In this document: in pieces, positions 54,823-62,986 of the stretch | Position numbering within the stretch: position 1 is the first letter of the stretch | How the letters are laid out: every line of letters starts with the position of its first letter | Assembly: GCA_035325705.1 (NCBI GenBank) | Contig: DAOKZI010000020.1 | Span: forward strand, 18,018-82,017 | Direction of reading: 5' to 3' | Length of the DNA stretch: 64,000 nucleotides | Origin: Ga0077536 sp035325705 | Lineage (GTDB): Bacteria > Pseudomonadota > Gammaproteobacteria > Ga0077536 | Notes under the pieces: generated by a model | Seen by the model: the letters and a program-made list of their open reading frames with translations, nothing else | Databases searched by the model: none | What the model was told of the DNA's origin: nothing | Made by a program: the position numbers and the translations under genes

Positions 54823-55815
54823 GTGAGTCCGCTGACGAAGAAGAAGCTGCAGCCCGTTCAGGTGCCACCGTCGCGTGAAGTCCCGTCGCTGGCCCAGGAC
54901 GTGCTCGCGGGGCTCTTCAGCTCGCCGCGCCAACTGCCGCCGAAATACTTCTACGACGCGCGCGGCTCGATGCTCTTCGACCGCATCTGCCGCACGCCCG
55001 AGTACTACCCGACCCGCACCGAGACCGCGCTGCTGAAGCGCCATGCGGGCGACATCGCGCGCCTCGCGCGGCCGACGACGATCGTCGAGTTCGGCAGCGG
55101 CAGCTACGCCAAGGCACGGCTGATCCTCGGTGCCTGCGCGGAGCAGGGGCTAGAGCCCGTGTACGCGCCCTTCGACGTCTGTGCCGATGTGCTGACGGAA
55201 AGCGGCGCCGCCTTGCGTCGCGAGTTTCCGTGGTTGGAGATCGAGCCGCTCGTCGGCGACTTCACGGCCGGCCTCGAGCACGTGCCGCTGCAGCCGGGCC
55301 GGCGGCTGCTGATGTTTCTCGGCGGGACGATCGGCAATTTCGACGAGGGCGATGCCGAGGCCTTCCTCACCGAGGTGCGCAGTCTGATGCGTCGCGAGGA
55401 CTGCCTGCTGCTCGGGGCGGATCGCGTGAAGTCGCCGGCGGTGCTGCACGCCGCCTACAACGATCGCGACGGCATCACCGCGCAGTTCAATCTGAACGTG
55501 TTGGCGGTGCTGAACGCCGAGCTCGGCTCGGACTTCGATCTCTCGAACTTCGAGCACCGCGCGCTGTACAACCCGGACGCCGAGCGCATCGAGATGTATC
55601 TCGACAGCGTCATCGATCAGCGCATCGGCTTCCGGCGCCTCGGCCGTACGCTCGAGCTCCAGGCCGGTGAATCGATCCTCACCGAGATCAGCCGCAAGTT
55701 CACCACCGCCTCGCTGCTCGCGATGCTGGACGCGGCGGGCTTGCGCGCGTTGCGCCACTTCGAGTCCGACGGGCCGCTGTTCTCGCTGGTGCTCGCGGCG
55801 CGCGCCGACGTCTGA
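54823..55815 (+). CDS. egtD: EgtD-family histidine N-alpha-methyltransferase
   Basis: This 330-residue SAM-dependent methyltransferase (DUF2260) has PKYFYDARGSMLFD, TPEYYPTRTE, EFGSGSYAKARLIL and FLGGTIGNF, the hallmarks of EgtD, which makes hercynine for ergothioneine. GTG 54823 with GGAG 9 bases upstream is preferred over ATG 54790, which lies in a likely -10 box. No egtB is adjacent, so the product may enter ergothioneine made elsewhere, or the substrate may differ. Confidence 0.82.
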   Translation: MSPLTKKKLQPVQVPPSREVPSLAQDVLAGLFSSPRQLPPKYFYDARGSMLFDRICRTPEYYPTRTETALLKRHAGDIARLARPTTIVEFGSGSYAKARLILGACAEQGLEPVYAPFDVCADVLTESGAALRREFPWLEIEPLVGDFTAGLEHVPLQPGRRLLMFLGGTIGNFDEGDAEAFLTEVRSLMRREDCLLLGADRVKSPAVLHAAYNDRDGITAQFNLNVLAVLNAELGSDFDLSNFEHRALYNPDAERIEMYLDSVIDQRIGFRRLGRTLELQAGESILTEISRKFTTASLLAMLDAAGLRALRHFESDGPLFSLVLAARADV

Positions 55816-55971
55816 ACGGCCGTCGATGACGCCGCCCCGCTCGTCATTCTCGCGCAGGCGGGAATCCAGTCGGCCTTTCACGCTGCGCGATCCAATTGAT
55901 CCCGCCTGCGCGGGAAGGATGCGAGTCGAGCCTCCGTTGGCGCGCTTCGGCGCGCGATCTTTTGGATCCGA
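55816..55971. repeat. RS3-like GCGGGAATCC dyads between egtD and ampD
   Basis: A CATTCTCGCGCAGGCGGGAAT unit lies near 55845-55865 and a CCCGCCTGCGCGGGAA unit near 55901. They form an inverted pair resembling the ATTCCC-N8-GGGAAT dispersed repeats of other proteobacteria. Confidence 0.6.
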
Positions 55972-56535
55972 ATGACGGCGGCCGCCGACGACGCGCCGCG
56001 CGCGGGCTGGCTGCCCGGGCTCGTGCACGTGCCGTCGCCGAACTTCGATGCGCGACCGGCGGGCACGGTCGTCGATTTGCTGGTGATCCACGCGATCAGC
56101 CTGCCGGCCGGGCGCTACGGTGGGCCGTGGATCCGCGATCTCTTTCTCAATCGGCTCGATCACTCCGCCGATCCGAGCTTCGCGATGCTCGTCGGCCTGC
56201 GCGTGTCGGCGCACTTCCTCGTGCATCGCGACGGCACGACGATCCAGTTCGTCTCCATCGATGAACGGGCCTGGCACGCGGGCGTGTCGCGCTTCGGCGA
56301 GCGCAGGGCCTGCAACGATTTCTCGGTCGGCGTCGAGCTCGAAGGCTGCGACGCGGACGTCTTCACCGAGCCGCAGTACGCGGCGCTCGCGGCATTGACG
56401 CGCCGCCTGCGCCGCGCCTGTCCGGCGATCGCGCCGGATCGCATCGTCGGCCACGCCGACGTCGCCCCCGGTCGCAAGACCGATCCCGGGCCGCATTTCG
56501 ATTGGGGGCGTTACCGGGGCTCGTTGCTGGACTGA
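55972..56535 (+). CDS. ampD: 1,6-anhydro-N-acetylmuramyl-L-alanine amidase
   Basis: This 187-residue cytosolic zinc amidase recycles anhydromuropeptides; its loss derepresses AmpC in many gammaproteobacteria. Zinc ligands are His in VIHAISL and in GHADVAPGRKTDPGPHFDW, with a Glu in VGVELEGCD. No signal peptide is present, as expected for AmpD rather than AmiD. ATG 55972 is used. Confidence 0.92.
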   Translation: MTAAADDAPRAGWLPGLVHVPSPNFDARPAGTVVDLLVIHAISLPAGRYGGPWIRDLFLNRLDHSADPSFAMLVGLRVSAHFLVHRDGTTIQFVSIDERAWHAGVSRFGERRACNDFSVGVELEGCDADVFTEPQYAALAALTRRLRRACPAIAPDRIVGHADVAPGRKTDPGPHFDWGRYRGSLLD

Positions 56536-56955
56536 AACGCAGGATCCCGGATTCGCTGCGCTCATCCGGGCTACGAAGAATGGGTCGTAGGGACCGTAGG
56601 TTGGGCTGACGCAGGAAGCCCAACGGTCATGACCCGCGCGTTACCCGTAATCATGATGTGTGGTGAGCGCAGCTCCCGGATTCCGCGCCGCTGCGCGGTG
56701 CTCCTTCCGGGCTACAAGACCAGGATCTTCGTAGCCCGGAAGGAGCGCAGCGGAATCCGGGATCGGCGCCTCACCAGATCTCGTCGCCCGGGTGGAGCGC
56801 GCAGCGCGTAACCCGGGATCCGCGCCCGCCGTCCTCTCATGCATCCGAGAAGAAAGCTGTCGCGTATCGGGCACGCCCGATCCCGAGTTCCGCTCCGCTG
56901 CACCCGGGCTACGAGAAAGGGAGCTTTGTAGGAGCGGTAGCGGGCGAGGAGACCA
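56536..56955. repeat. REP-like and GTAGGTTGGGCTGACG repeat cluster
   Basis: This 420-base gap contains a REP half at 56542-56576, a GTAGGTTGGGCTGACGCAGG unit at 56597-56626, and a run of REP elements at 56675-56915. The last includes a shortened version of the 75-base core (TGCATCCGAGAAGAAAGC to GTATCGGGCACGCC). No gene is seen. Confidence 0.85.
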
Positions 56956-57693
56956 CTAGCGCAAGGCGAGCGCGGCGGGGACATCGAGCAGGCGCAGGCC
57001 CTCGTCGTCGTGCACCAGCACGTGACCGGCCTCGTACCAGTCGCCGAGCACGCAGCGGCGGGCCGGGCGGGCATCGAGGGCGAAGGTATGGATCGCCGGG
57101 CGGTGCGTGTGGCCGTGGACGAGCAGCGTCGCTTCGTGCTCGCGCATCACGCGCAGGACTTCGGCTTCGTCGACGTCCATGATCTCCGCCGCCTTCTCCG
57201 CCATCGACGACTGCGTGCCTTCGCGCGTCTGCAGCGCGATGCGGCGGCGCTCGGCGAGCGGAAGATTCAGGAACTGCTGCTGGCGCGCCGGATCGCGCAC
57301 GAAGCGGCGAAACTCCTGATACTTCAGATCGCGCGTGCAGAGCAGATCGCCGTGCGTGAGCAGCGCGCGGTCGCCGCCGAGCGCGATCCGCGTCCAGTCT
57401 TCGAGCAGCTCGGCGCCGGTCGCGCGACGGAAGCCTTCGCCGAGCAGGAAGTCGCGGTTGCCGCGCGCCACGTAGACGCGGCAGCCCGCATCGACGAGCC
57501 GCGCGAGCCGGGCGAGGAGATCGCGATGCAGCGGGGCATCGTCGTCGTCGCCGGGCCAGAACTCGACGACGTCGCCGAGCAGATAGAGCGTGGCGCGCCA
57601 GCGCTGCACGGCTTCGAGCAGCGCCGCGAAGCCGGCGATCTGCGCGGGGCGCTCGGGCGCGAGGTGCGTGTCGGACGCGAAGACCGTGCGCAT
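56956..57693 (-). CDS. lpxH: UDP-2,3-diacylglucosamine diphosphatase
   Basis: This 245-residue calcineurin-like metallophosphoesterase of lipid A synthesis has FASDTHL, LGDVVEFWPGDDDD, ARGNRDFLLG, LTHGDLLC and LVHGHTHRP as the metal-binding motifs. It removes UMP from UDP-diacylglucosamine at the inner membrane surface. ATG 57693 lies 13 bases after the ppiB stop, so the two form an operon, as in many gammaproteobacteria. Confidence 0.94.
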   Translation of the reverse strand: MRTVFASDTHLAPERPAQIAGFAALLEAVQRWRATLYLLGDVVEFWPGDDDDAPLHRDLLARLARLVDAGCRVYVARGNRDFLLGEGFRRATGAELLEDWTRIALGGDRALLTHGDLLCTRDLKYQEFRRFVRDPARQQQFLNLPLAERRRIALQTREGTQSSMAEKAAEIMDVDEAEVLRVMREHEATLLVHGHTHRPAIHTFALDARPARRCVLGDWYEAGHVLVHDDEGLRLLDVPAALALR

Positions 57694-57706
57694 ACGGCGG
57701 GCGCGC

Positions 57707-58210
57707 TCAGAGCACCTTGGCGCTGAGGATCTCCACCGTCTCGGCCGGCACGTCCTGCATGCCGCCCGCATTGCGCGTCGGCACGCTCTTGATCGCTTCG
57801 ACGACGTCCATGCCGGCCGTCACCTGACCGAACACGCAGTAGCCCCAGCCCTGCATCGTCTGGTTGCGATGATCGAGGAAGTCGTTGTTCTTCACGTTGA
57901 TGAAGAACTGCGCCGTCGCCGAATGCGGATCGTTGGTGCGCGCCATCGCGATGCTGCCGAGCGCGTTCTTCGCGCCGTTGCCGGCCTCGTTTTGAATCGG
58001 CGCGCGGGTCGGTTTCTGGCGCAGGCTCGCGTCGAAGCCGCCGCCCTGGATCATGAAATTGTCGATCACGCGATGGAAAATCGTGCCGTCGTAGAACCCG
58101 TCCTTCACGTACTGGACGAAGTTCGCGACCGTGGCCGGGGCCTGGTCGTCGAAGAGTTCGAGTTCGATCGTGCCTTTGTTGGTATCGAGCGCGACGCGTG
58201 TGCCGGCCAT
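57707..58210 (-). CDS. ppiB: cytosolic peptidyl-prolyl cis-trans isomerase (cyclophilin)
   Basis: This 167-residue cyclophilin has FHRVIDNFMIQGG, the IAMARTNDPHSATAQFFIN core and FGQVTAGMDVVEAI. It catalyses proline isomerisation in folding. There is no signal peptide, so it is the cytosolic type. ATG 58210 with GAGGA upstream is preferred; ATG 58225 is in frame. It leads the ppiB-lpxH operon. Confidence 0.95.
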   Translation of the reverse strand: MAGTRVALDTNKGTIELELFDDQAPATVANFVQYVKDGFYDGTIFHRVIDNFMIQGGGFDASLRQKPTRAPIQNEAGNGAKNALGSIAMARTNDPHSATAQFFINVKNNDFLDHRNQTMQGWGYCVFGQVTAGMDVVEAIKSVPTRNAGGMQDVPAETVEILSAKVL

Positions 58211-58401
58211 GGGCGGAATCCTCATCGATTTGGAAAGTGAAGGACGGGCACCGCGGCACCCGTGGCAGCCGGCATGGTGCGCGACAGCGCCCGCTCGTCG
58301 CAAGCCGCCGGCGGCGCGATGCACGCCCCCTCCGCGTTGATTCCGGCCACGGCGGTGCGTATCATCCCGCCTCTCGACGATTCGACCGTCTGGCGCGAAT
58401 T

Positions 58402-58478
<77 letters not shown>

Positions 58479-58508
58479 TACGGCGCCCCGGGACGAGGCC
58501 TGTCACGA

Positions 58509-58585
58509 GCGCCTGTAGCTCATCCGGATAGAGCATCGGCCTTCTAAGCCGAGGGTAGCAGGTTCGAATCCTGCCAGGCGCGCCA
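58509..58585 (+). tRNA. tRNA-Arg (anticodon TCT)
   Basis: A 77-base cloverleaf with acceptor GCGCCTG/CAGGCGC, anticodon loop CTTCTAA, T arm GCAGGTTCGAATCCTGC and encoded CCA. Confidence 0.96.
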
Positions 58586-58641
58586 TCGCCCGCCTGGCGC
58601 AGCCGGGCAGCCGGTCGATCGAGAGGCAGAAGGGTTCTACG

Positions 58642-58717
58642 GCGGGCGTAGCTCAGTTGGTAGAGCACAGGATTGTGGCTCCTGGTGTCGTGGGTTCGAT
58701 CCCCATCGCTCGCCCCA
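58642..58717 (+). tRNA. tRNA-His (anticodon GTG)
   Basis: Acceptor GCGGGCG/CGCTCGC contains one G-T pair. The anticodon is GTG in loop TTGTGGC, the discriminator is C73, and CCA is encoded. A G at 58641 can serve as the G-1 identity base. Confidence 0.96.
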
Positions 58718-58753
58718 TCTTTCTGTCGCCGCATTCGCTCGAGATTCGCAGAC

Positions 58754-58829
<76 letters not shown>

Positions 58830-59310
58830 AAATTTCGAACCGCTGAGGATGGATGTCTCGGCCGCAGCATCCGTCAAAAAGTTCTTGCGCCTTTCGGCGT
58901 ACTTCAAATAGCGCGAGCCACCGGCCGTTGGTGCTCCTTCGATCCCGTTCATAAACGCGGAGTCGGATGTCGGTGAAGCGCCTTTTGCGCATCCGATGAA
59001 TCCCGACGCCCATCGGATCGCAGGCGTAGAATCGCTCCAGCGCACGACGCGGGTGCGTATGCGCGGCCGCGCCTGCGCCTGTCGGCAGCTTCGCTGTAGG
59101 CTCGAATATCACGCCCTCCGTACTGCAGCCGACCGTCAATGGCTCGGCTGACTGGCGGCACGCGGTGCGCGCGCCGGCCACAATCACCTCACGCCATTTC
59201 CAAGGAAGATTCCGGTGGCGAGGCCGCAAAGGATCTGCGGCCGCCGAATGCGGCCGCTGCGCTCCGGGTTCAGCGCCCGGAGCGCAGCGCTCACGTCTTC
59301 AGGAGGTCGC
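58830..59310. other. non-coding stretch after tRNA-Lys
   Basis: This 481-base stretch holds no gene I can support. A minus-strand frame across it ends inside the tRNA and gives a GLEPRTY C-terminus typical of spurious tRNA-overlapping ORFs. No integrase or second tRNA end was found. Confidence 0.6.
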
Positions 59311-59375
59311 ATGGACTTGTTGTTGATGGCGGGAGGCATGGTGGTCACGGCCGTGGTTATCTTGTTGCGCAGCGA
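59311..59375 (+). CDS. possible small membrane protein cut by the assembly gap
   Basis: ATG 59311 follows a perfect AGGAGG at five bases' spacing. The visible frame MDLLLMAGGMVVTAVVILLR is fully hydrophobic and runs into the N block at 59376. It could be a short single-span membrane protein or the start of a longer one. Confidence 0.35.
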
Positions 59376-59475
59376 NNNNNNNNNNNNNNNNNNNNNNNNN
59401 NNNNNNNNNNNNNNNNNNNNNNNNNNNNNNNNNNNNNNNNNNNNNNNNNNNNNNNNNNNNNNNNNNNNNNNNNNN
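59376..59475. other. 100-base assembly gap (N)
   Basis: Exactly 100 unknown bases join two contigs. GCGCAGCGA occurs on both sides (59367-59375 and 59476-59484), so the contigs may overlap in a repeat and the true gap length is unknown. Confidence 0.95.
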
Positions 59476-59500
59476 GCGCAGCGAATCCGGGATCGGCCGT

Positions 59501-60275
59501 TCACGCACTCGCCGTCGCCATGATCTCGCCTGGCGTCGAGGTCGGATCGAGACGCCGCAGCGCGGCGAGCAGGGACTCGGCGCGCGTCTGGCTCAGCGCC
59601 TCGCGCGTGAGCTCGAAGAATTTCGCGTCCTGCGCGGCTTCCGGCAGCGGGTTCTCCGCAGTGCCCAGCGGATCGTCGACGAACAGATCCTGCGTGCGGC
59701 CGTCGCTGAACTCCAGCGTCAGATCGGCGACGAAGCGGCCGGGATAGCGCTCGTCCAGCGCCGGCACGACTTCGATCTCGAGCAGCCGCGTCGTTTCCAT
59801 CACCGCCGCCATATCGAGCGCGCCGCGCAGATAGTCGTGGTGCACGCGCGCGCCGTTGCCGAGGCCGAGCAAAGTGAAGGCGAGCTGGATCGGCAGGCTG
59901 AACTGCACGTGTTCGATGTTGTGCGGCGTCCAGGCGTGCGCATTCGCGGTGCCGACGATCACGTTCGCCGAAGGCTGGATGCGGACTTCCACTTTGCGAA
60001 TGTCCGCATGCCTGCCCGCATAGGGCATGAGCGCGTCGATGTAGGCATGGATGCAGCCGCAGCAGCAGTAGGGCTTGAGCCAGATTTTATCGATCTGGAA
60101 ACCGTGTGAGGCGTTGAACCACTCGCCGGCGCCGGGGCCCGCTTCGCGCTGCAGGAAAGTGCGGTAGAAACCTTTCGCACCGGAGAGAAAGGCGCGCGGA
60201 CCGGTGATGCCGGCGCGCGCCATCTCCGCGGCGAGGACACGATCGCATATGCCTCTTCGATGGAAGGCTGTCCGG
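59501..60275 (-). pseudogene. MmgE/PrpD family remnant (5' truncated)
   Basis: The minus frame contains the C-terminal part of an MmgE/PrpD protein: LAAEMARAGITGPRAFLSG, the FQIDKIWLKPYCCCGCIHA segment and EIEVVPALDERYPGRFVADL, down to the stop at 59501. The start region before about 60275 has no family sequence; what precedes is repeat DNA and the 5' side of the next gene. The N-terminal 200 or so residues are missing, so this is a truncated copy. It is distinct from the intact paralogue at 43179. Confidence 0.7.
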
Positions 60276-60438
60276 CGCGTGCATGGCGCTGCAGATCGCG
60301 ACGTCTTCGTTGCCGGCGAAGGACGGCTTCGCGCTCGGCACATTGATCGGCCCCGGGGCGGCTTACACAATGCGGACGCGATCGACGCCACGCAGCGGCA
60401 CCTTAGCCCCGGGTCGATGCCGGCTCAAGCGCCTGCTC

Positions 60439-60487
60439 CCGTAGCCCGGAAGCAGCGCCGCGCAGCGGCGCGGAATCCGGGATCGGC
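60439..60487. repeat. REP-like element
   Basis: A single GTAGCCCGGAAGCAGCG to GCGGAATCCGGGATCGG unit lies between the MmgE/PrpD remnant and the hydrolase gene. Confidence 0.75.
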
Positions 60488-60524
60488 ATCGACGCTGTCT
60501 CCATGCGGATGAAATGAGCGCGAC

Positions 60525-61412
60525 ATGATTGCTCGAAGCAGACTGCCCGGCACGCCGCCGCCGCTGCACGTTTGGACCACGGCCGAAGGCCTGCGGCTCG
60601 CCGCGGATGCCCGGGGCCCGGAAGACGGCCCACAGGTGCTGCTGCTGCATGGCGGCGGCCAGACGCGCCATGCCTGGTGCAGCACCGGGATCACGCTCGG
60701 CGAGACGGGCTATCGCGCGGTGGCCTTCGACGCGCGCGGCCACGGCGATTCCGATTGGTCGCCGCGCGGCGACTACGAGCAGGATGCTTTCGTGCGCGAC
60801 CTCGTCGAGGTCGTGCGCCGCCTCGGCGATCGCCGCCCCGTGCTGATCGGCGCCTCGCTCGGCGGCAACGCCGCGCTCGCGGCGGTCGGCGAAGGCGCGG
60901 TCGAGATCAGCGGGCTCGTGCTCGTCGACATCGTGCCGCAGACCGAGCGCGCCGGCTTCGAGCGCACGAAGGCCTTCATGTCGCGCCATGCTCGCGGTTT
61001 CGCCACGCTCGAGGAGGTTGCCGAAGCGATCGGCGACTTCCGTCCCGGCGCGAAACGCAGCGCGAATCCGGAAGGGCTCGCGAAGAACCTGCGCCAGGGC
61101 GAGGACGGGCGCTACTACTGGCACTGGGACCCGCGTTTCCTGGAAGGCCGCGAACGCGATTTCGCAGTCCGCCACGCGCGGCTATCCGCCGCGCTGAAGC
61201 AAGTGGAAGTCCCGGTGCTGCTGGTGCGCGGCGGCAGCTCGGACGTCGTCAGCGAAGAGGGCGTGCGCGAGTTCCTCGCACTGTGCCCGCACGCGGAGTA
61301 TCTCAACGTCCTCGACGCCGGCCACATGATCACCGGCGACTCGAACGCGCGCTTCGGCGAGGCGACGATGGCCTTTGTCGCGCGCTGCCTGCGCAGCACC
61401 GATGCCGCTTGA
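60525..61412 (+). CDS. alpha/beta hydrolase
   Basis: This 295-residue hydrolase has LLLHGGGQTRHAW, FDARGHGDSDW, nucleophile elbow GASLGGNAAL, an acidic residue near VRGGSSDVVS and catalytic His in LDAGHMITGD. A broad role on esters or epoxides is possible; the substrate is not evident. ATG 60525 is the start. It lies 57 bases before gcvT on the same strand but is probably not functionally linked. Confidence 0.88.
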   Translation: MIARSRLPGTPPPLHVWTTAEGLRLAADARGPEDGPQVLLLHGGGQTRHAWCSTGITLGETGYRAVAFDARGHGDSDWSPRGDYEQDAFVRDLVEVVRRLGDRRPVLIGASLGGNAALAAVGEGAVEISGLVLVDIVPQTERAGFERTKAFMSRHARGFATLEEVAEAIGDFRPGAKRSANPEGLAKNLRQGEDGRYYWHWDPRFLEGRERDFAVRHARLSAALKQVEVPVLLVRGGSSDVVSEEGVREFLALCPHAEYLNVLDAGHMITGDSNARFGEATMAFVARCLRSTDAA

Positions 61413-61469
61413 TCGCAGGCCGCCGTCGAGGCGTTGGCATTCCGCGGATTTCAGTCCACTATCGGTGCA

Positions 61470-62579
61470 ATGACGAGCGCCGATCTTCACTCCACGCCGC
61501 TGGCGGCCCTGCATCGCGAGCTCGGTGCGCGCCTCGTGCCCTTCGCCGGCTATGAGCTGCCGGTGCAGTATCCGCGCGGCATCAAGGCCGAGCACCTCGC
61601 GACGCGCGCGAGCGCGACGCTGTTCGACGTCTCGCACATGGGGCAGATCGCGATCGAGGCGACGGCGGCAGCGCTCGAAGCCCTGGTCGTCGGCGATCTC
61701 GCGGCGCTCGCGGTCGGCGCACAGCGCTATACGCTGCTGACGAACGCGGCGGGCGGCATCGTCGACGACTTGATGGTGCTGCGCCTGCCCGAGCGCTGGC
61801 AGCTCGTCGTCAATGCCGCACACAAGCACGAGGTCGCCGCCCTGCTGCGCGCAGGACTCGGCGCGAGCGGTCGCGTCGAGCTCGACGACACGCGCGCGCT
61901 GCTCGCGCTGCAAGGCCCTCGCGCGGCCGAAGTGCTGGCACACCACTGCCCGGCGGCCGTCGCGCTGCGCTTCATGCACGGCGGCGAAATGCCGATCGAC
62001 GATATCGCCTGCCTCGTCACGCGCAGCGGCTACACCGGTGAGGACGGCTTCGAGATCGGCTGCCCGGCGGCGGCGGTCGAGCATCTCGCGCGCCTGCTGC
62101 TCGCCGCGTCCGAAGTGACGCCGGCCGGTCTCGGCGCGCGCGACACGCTGCGCCTAGAAGCCGGCCTGTGCCTCGCGGGCGCGGACTTCGACGCGACCAC
62201 GACGCCGGTCGCGGCGGGCCTGGGCTGGACCGTCGCGCGCAAATACCGCGACGGCAGCGCGCCGCCGCGCTTTCCCGGCGCCGCTCGCGTGCTCGCCGAA
62301 TTCACCTCGCCGCCGCCGCAGCGGCGCGTCGGCCTGCGGCCGCTGGGCCGCGTGCCGGTGCGCGCGGGCGCCGAGCTGCACACGGCGGCGGGCGTCGCGG
62401 TCGGCCGCGTGACGTCCGGCGGCTACGGCGCGAGCGTCGATGCGCCGATCGCGATGGGCTATGTCGCGCGCGAGCTCGCCGCCGCCGGCACGCGGCTTTT
62501 CGCGACCGTGCGCGAGCGCCGGGAAGAGATCGAAGTCACGGCGCTGCCCTTCGTGCCGCATCGCTATCACGAGTCCTGA
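61470..62579 (+). CDS. gcvT: glycine cleavage system T protein (aminomethyltransferase)
   Basis: This 369-residue H4F-dependent enzyme releases ammonia from the aminomethyl-lipoyl H protein and forms methylene-H4F. Segments LFDVSHMGQI, TNAAGGIVDDLMV, LALQGPRA and SGYTGEDGFEI are family signatures. ATG 61470 gives MTSADLHSTPLAALH. gcvH follows 13 bases later. No glycine riboswitch fits in the 57 bases upstream. Confidence 0.96.
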   Translation: MTSADLHSTPLAALHRELGARLVPFAGYELPVQYPRGIKAEHLATRASATLFDVSHMGQIAIEATAAALEALVVGDLAALAVGAQRYTLLTNAAGGIVDDLMVLRLPERWQLVVNAAHKHEVAALLRAGLGASGRVELDDTRALLALQGPRAAEVLAHHCPAAVALRFMHGGEMPIDDIACLVTRSGYTGEDGFEIGCPAAAVEHLARLLLAASEVTPAGLGARDTLRLEAGLCLAGADFDATTTPVAAGLGWTVARKYRDGSAPPRFPGAARVLAEFTSPPPQRRVGLRPLGRVPVRAGAELHTAAGVAVGRVTSGGYGASVDAPIAMGYVARELAAAGTRLFATVRERREEIEVTALPFVPHRYHES

Positions 62580-62592
62580 CAGGAAGCGTTCC

Positions 62593-62970
62593 ATGAGCAC
62601 TTTGAAATACACCCGCGATCACGAATGGCTGCGTCCGGAAGCGGACGGCAGCGTGAGCCTCGGCATCACGCAGTACGCGCAGGAGCAACTCGGCGACATC
62701 GTCTACGTCGAGCTGCCGGAAACGGGCAGCCGGATCGATCCCGCGCGCAACGTCGTCGTCATCGAATCGGTCAAGGCGGTCGGCGAAGTGAAGCTGCCGG
62801 TCGGCGGCACCGTGCTCGCGACCAATGCCGCGCTCGCCGAGCGTCCCGAGCTCGTCAACTCGGCGCCCGAAGGCGAAGGCTGGCTGCTGCGCGTACGGCT
62901 CGACGACGCGGCCGCACTCGACGGCCTGCTCGACGCGGAAGCCTACGCGGCCTACGTCGCGACGCTGTGA
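62593..62970 (+). CDS. gcvH: glycine cleavage system H protein
   Basis: The 125-residue lipoyl carrier has its modified Lys in VVIESVKAVGEV. It shuttles the methylamine group between P, T and L proteins. ATG 62593 gives MSTLKYTRDHEWL, the standard start, with AGGAAG upstream. It lies between gcvT and gcvP. Confidence 0.97.
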   Translation: MSTLKYTRDHEWLRPEADGSVSLGITQYAQEQLGDIVYVELPETGSRIDPARNVVVIESVKAVGEVKLPVGGTVLATNAALAERPELVNSAPEGEGWLLRVRLDDAAALDGLLDAEAYAAYVATL

Positions 62971-62986
62971 GGCAGAGGAATTCGCC

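Noticed and set aside
59139..59747. Open frames that read through the N block
   Set aside because: The unknown bases create artificial reading frames.
61413..61469. Glycine riboswitch upstream of gcvT
   Set aside because: Only 57 bases are available, and no aptamer pattern is visible.
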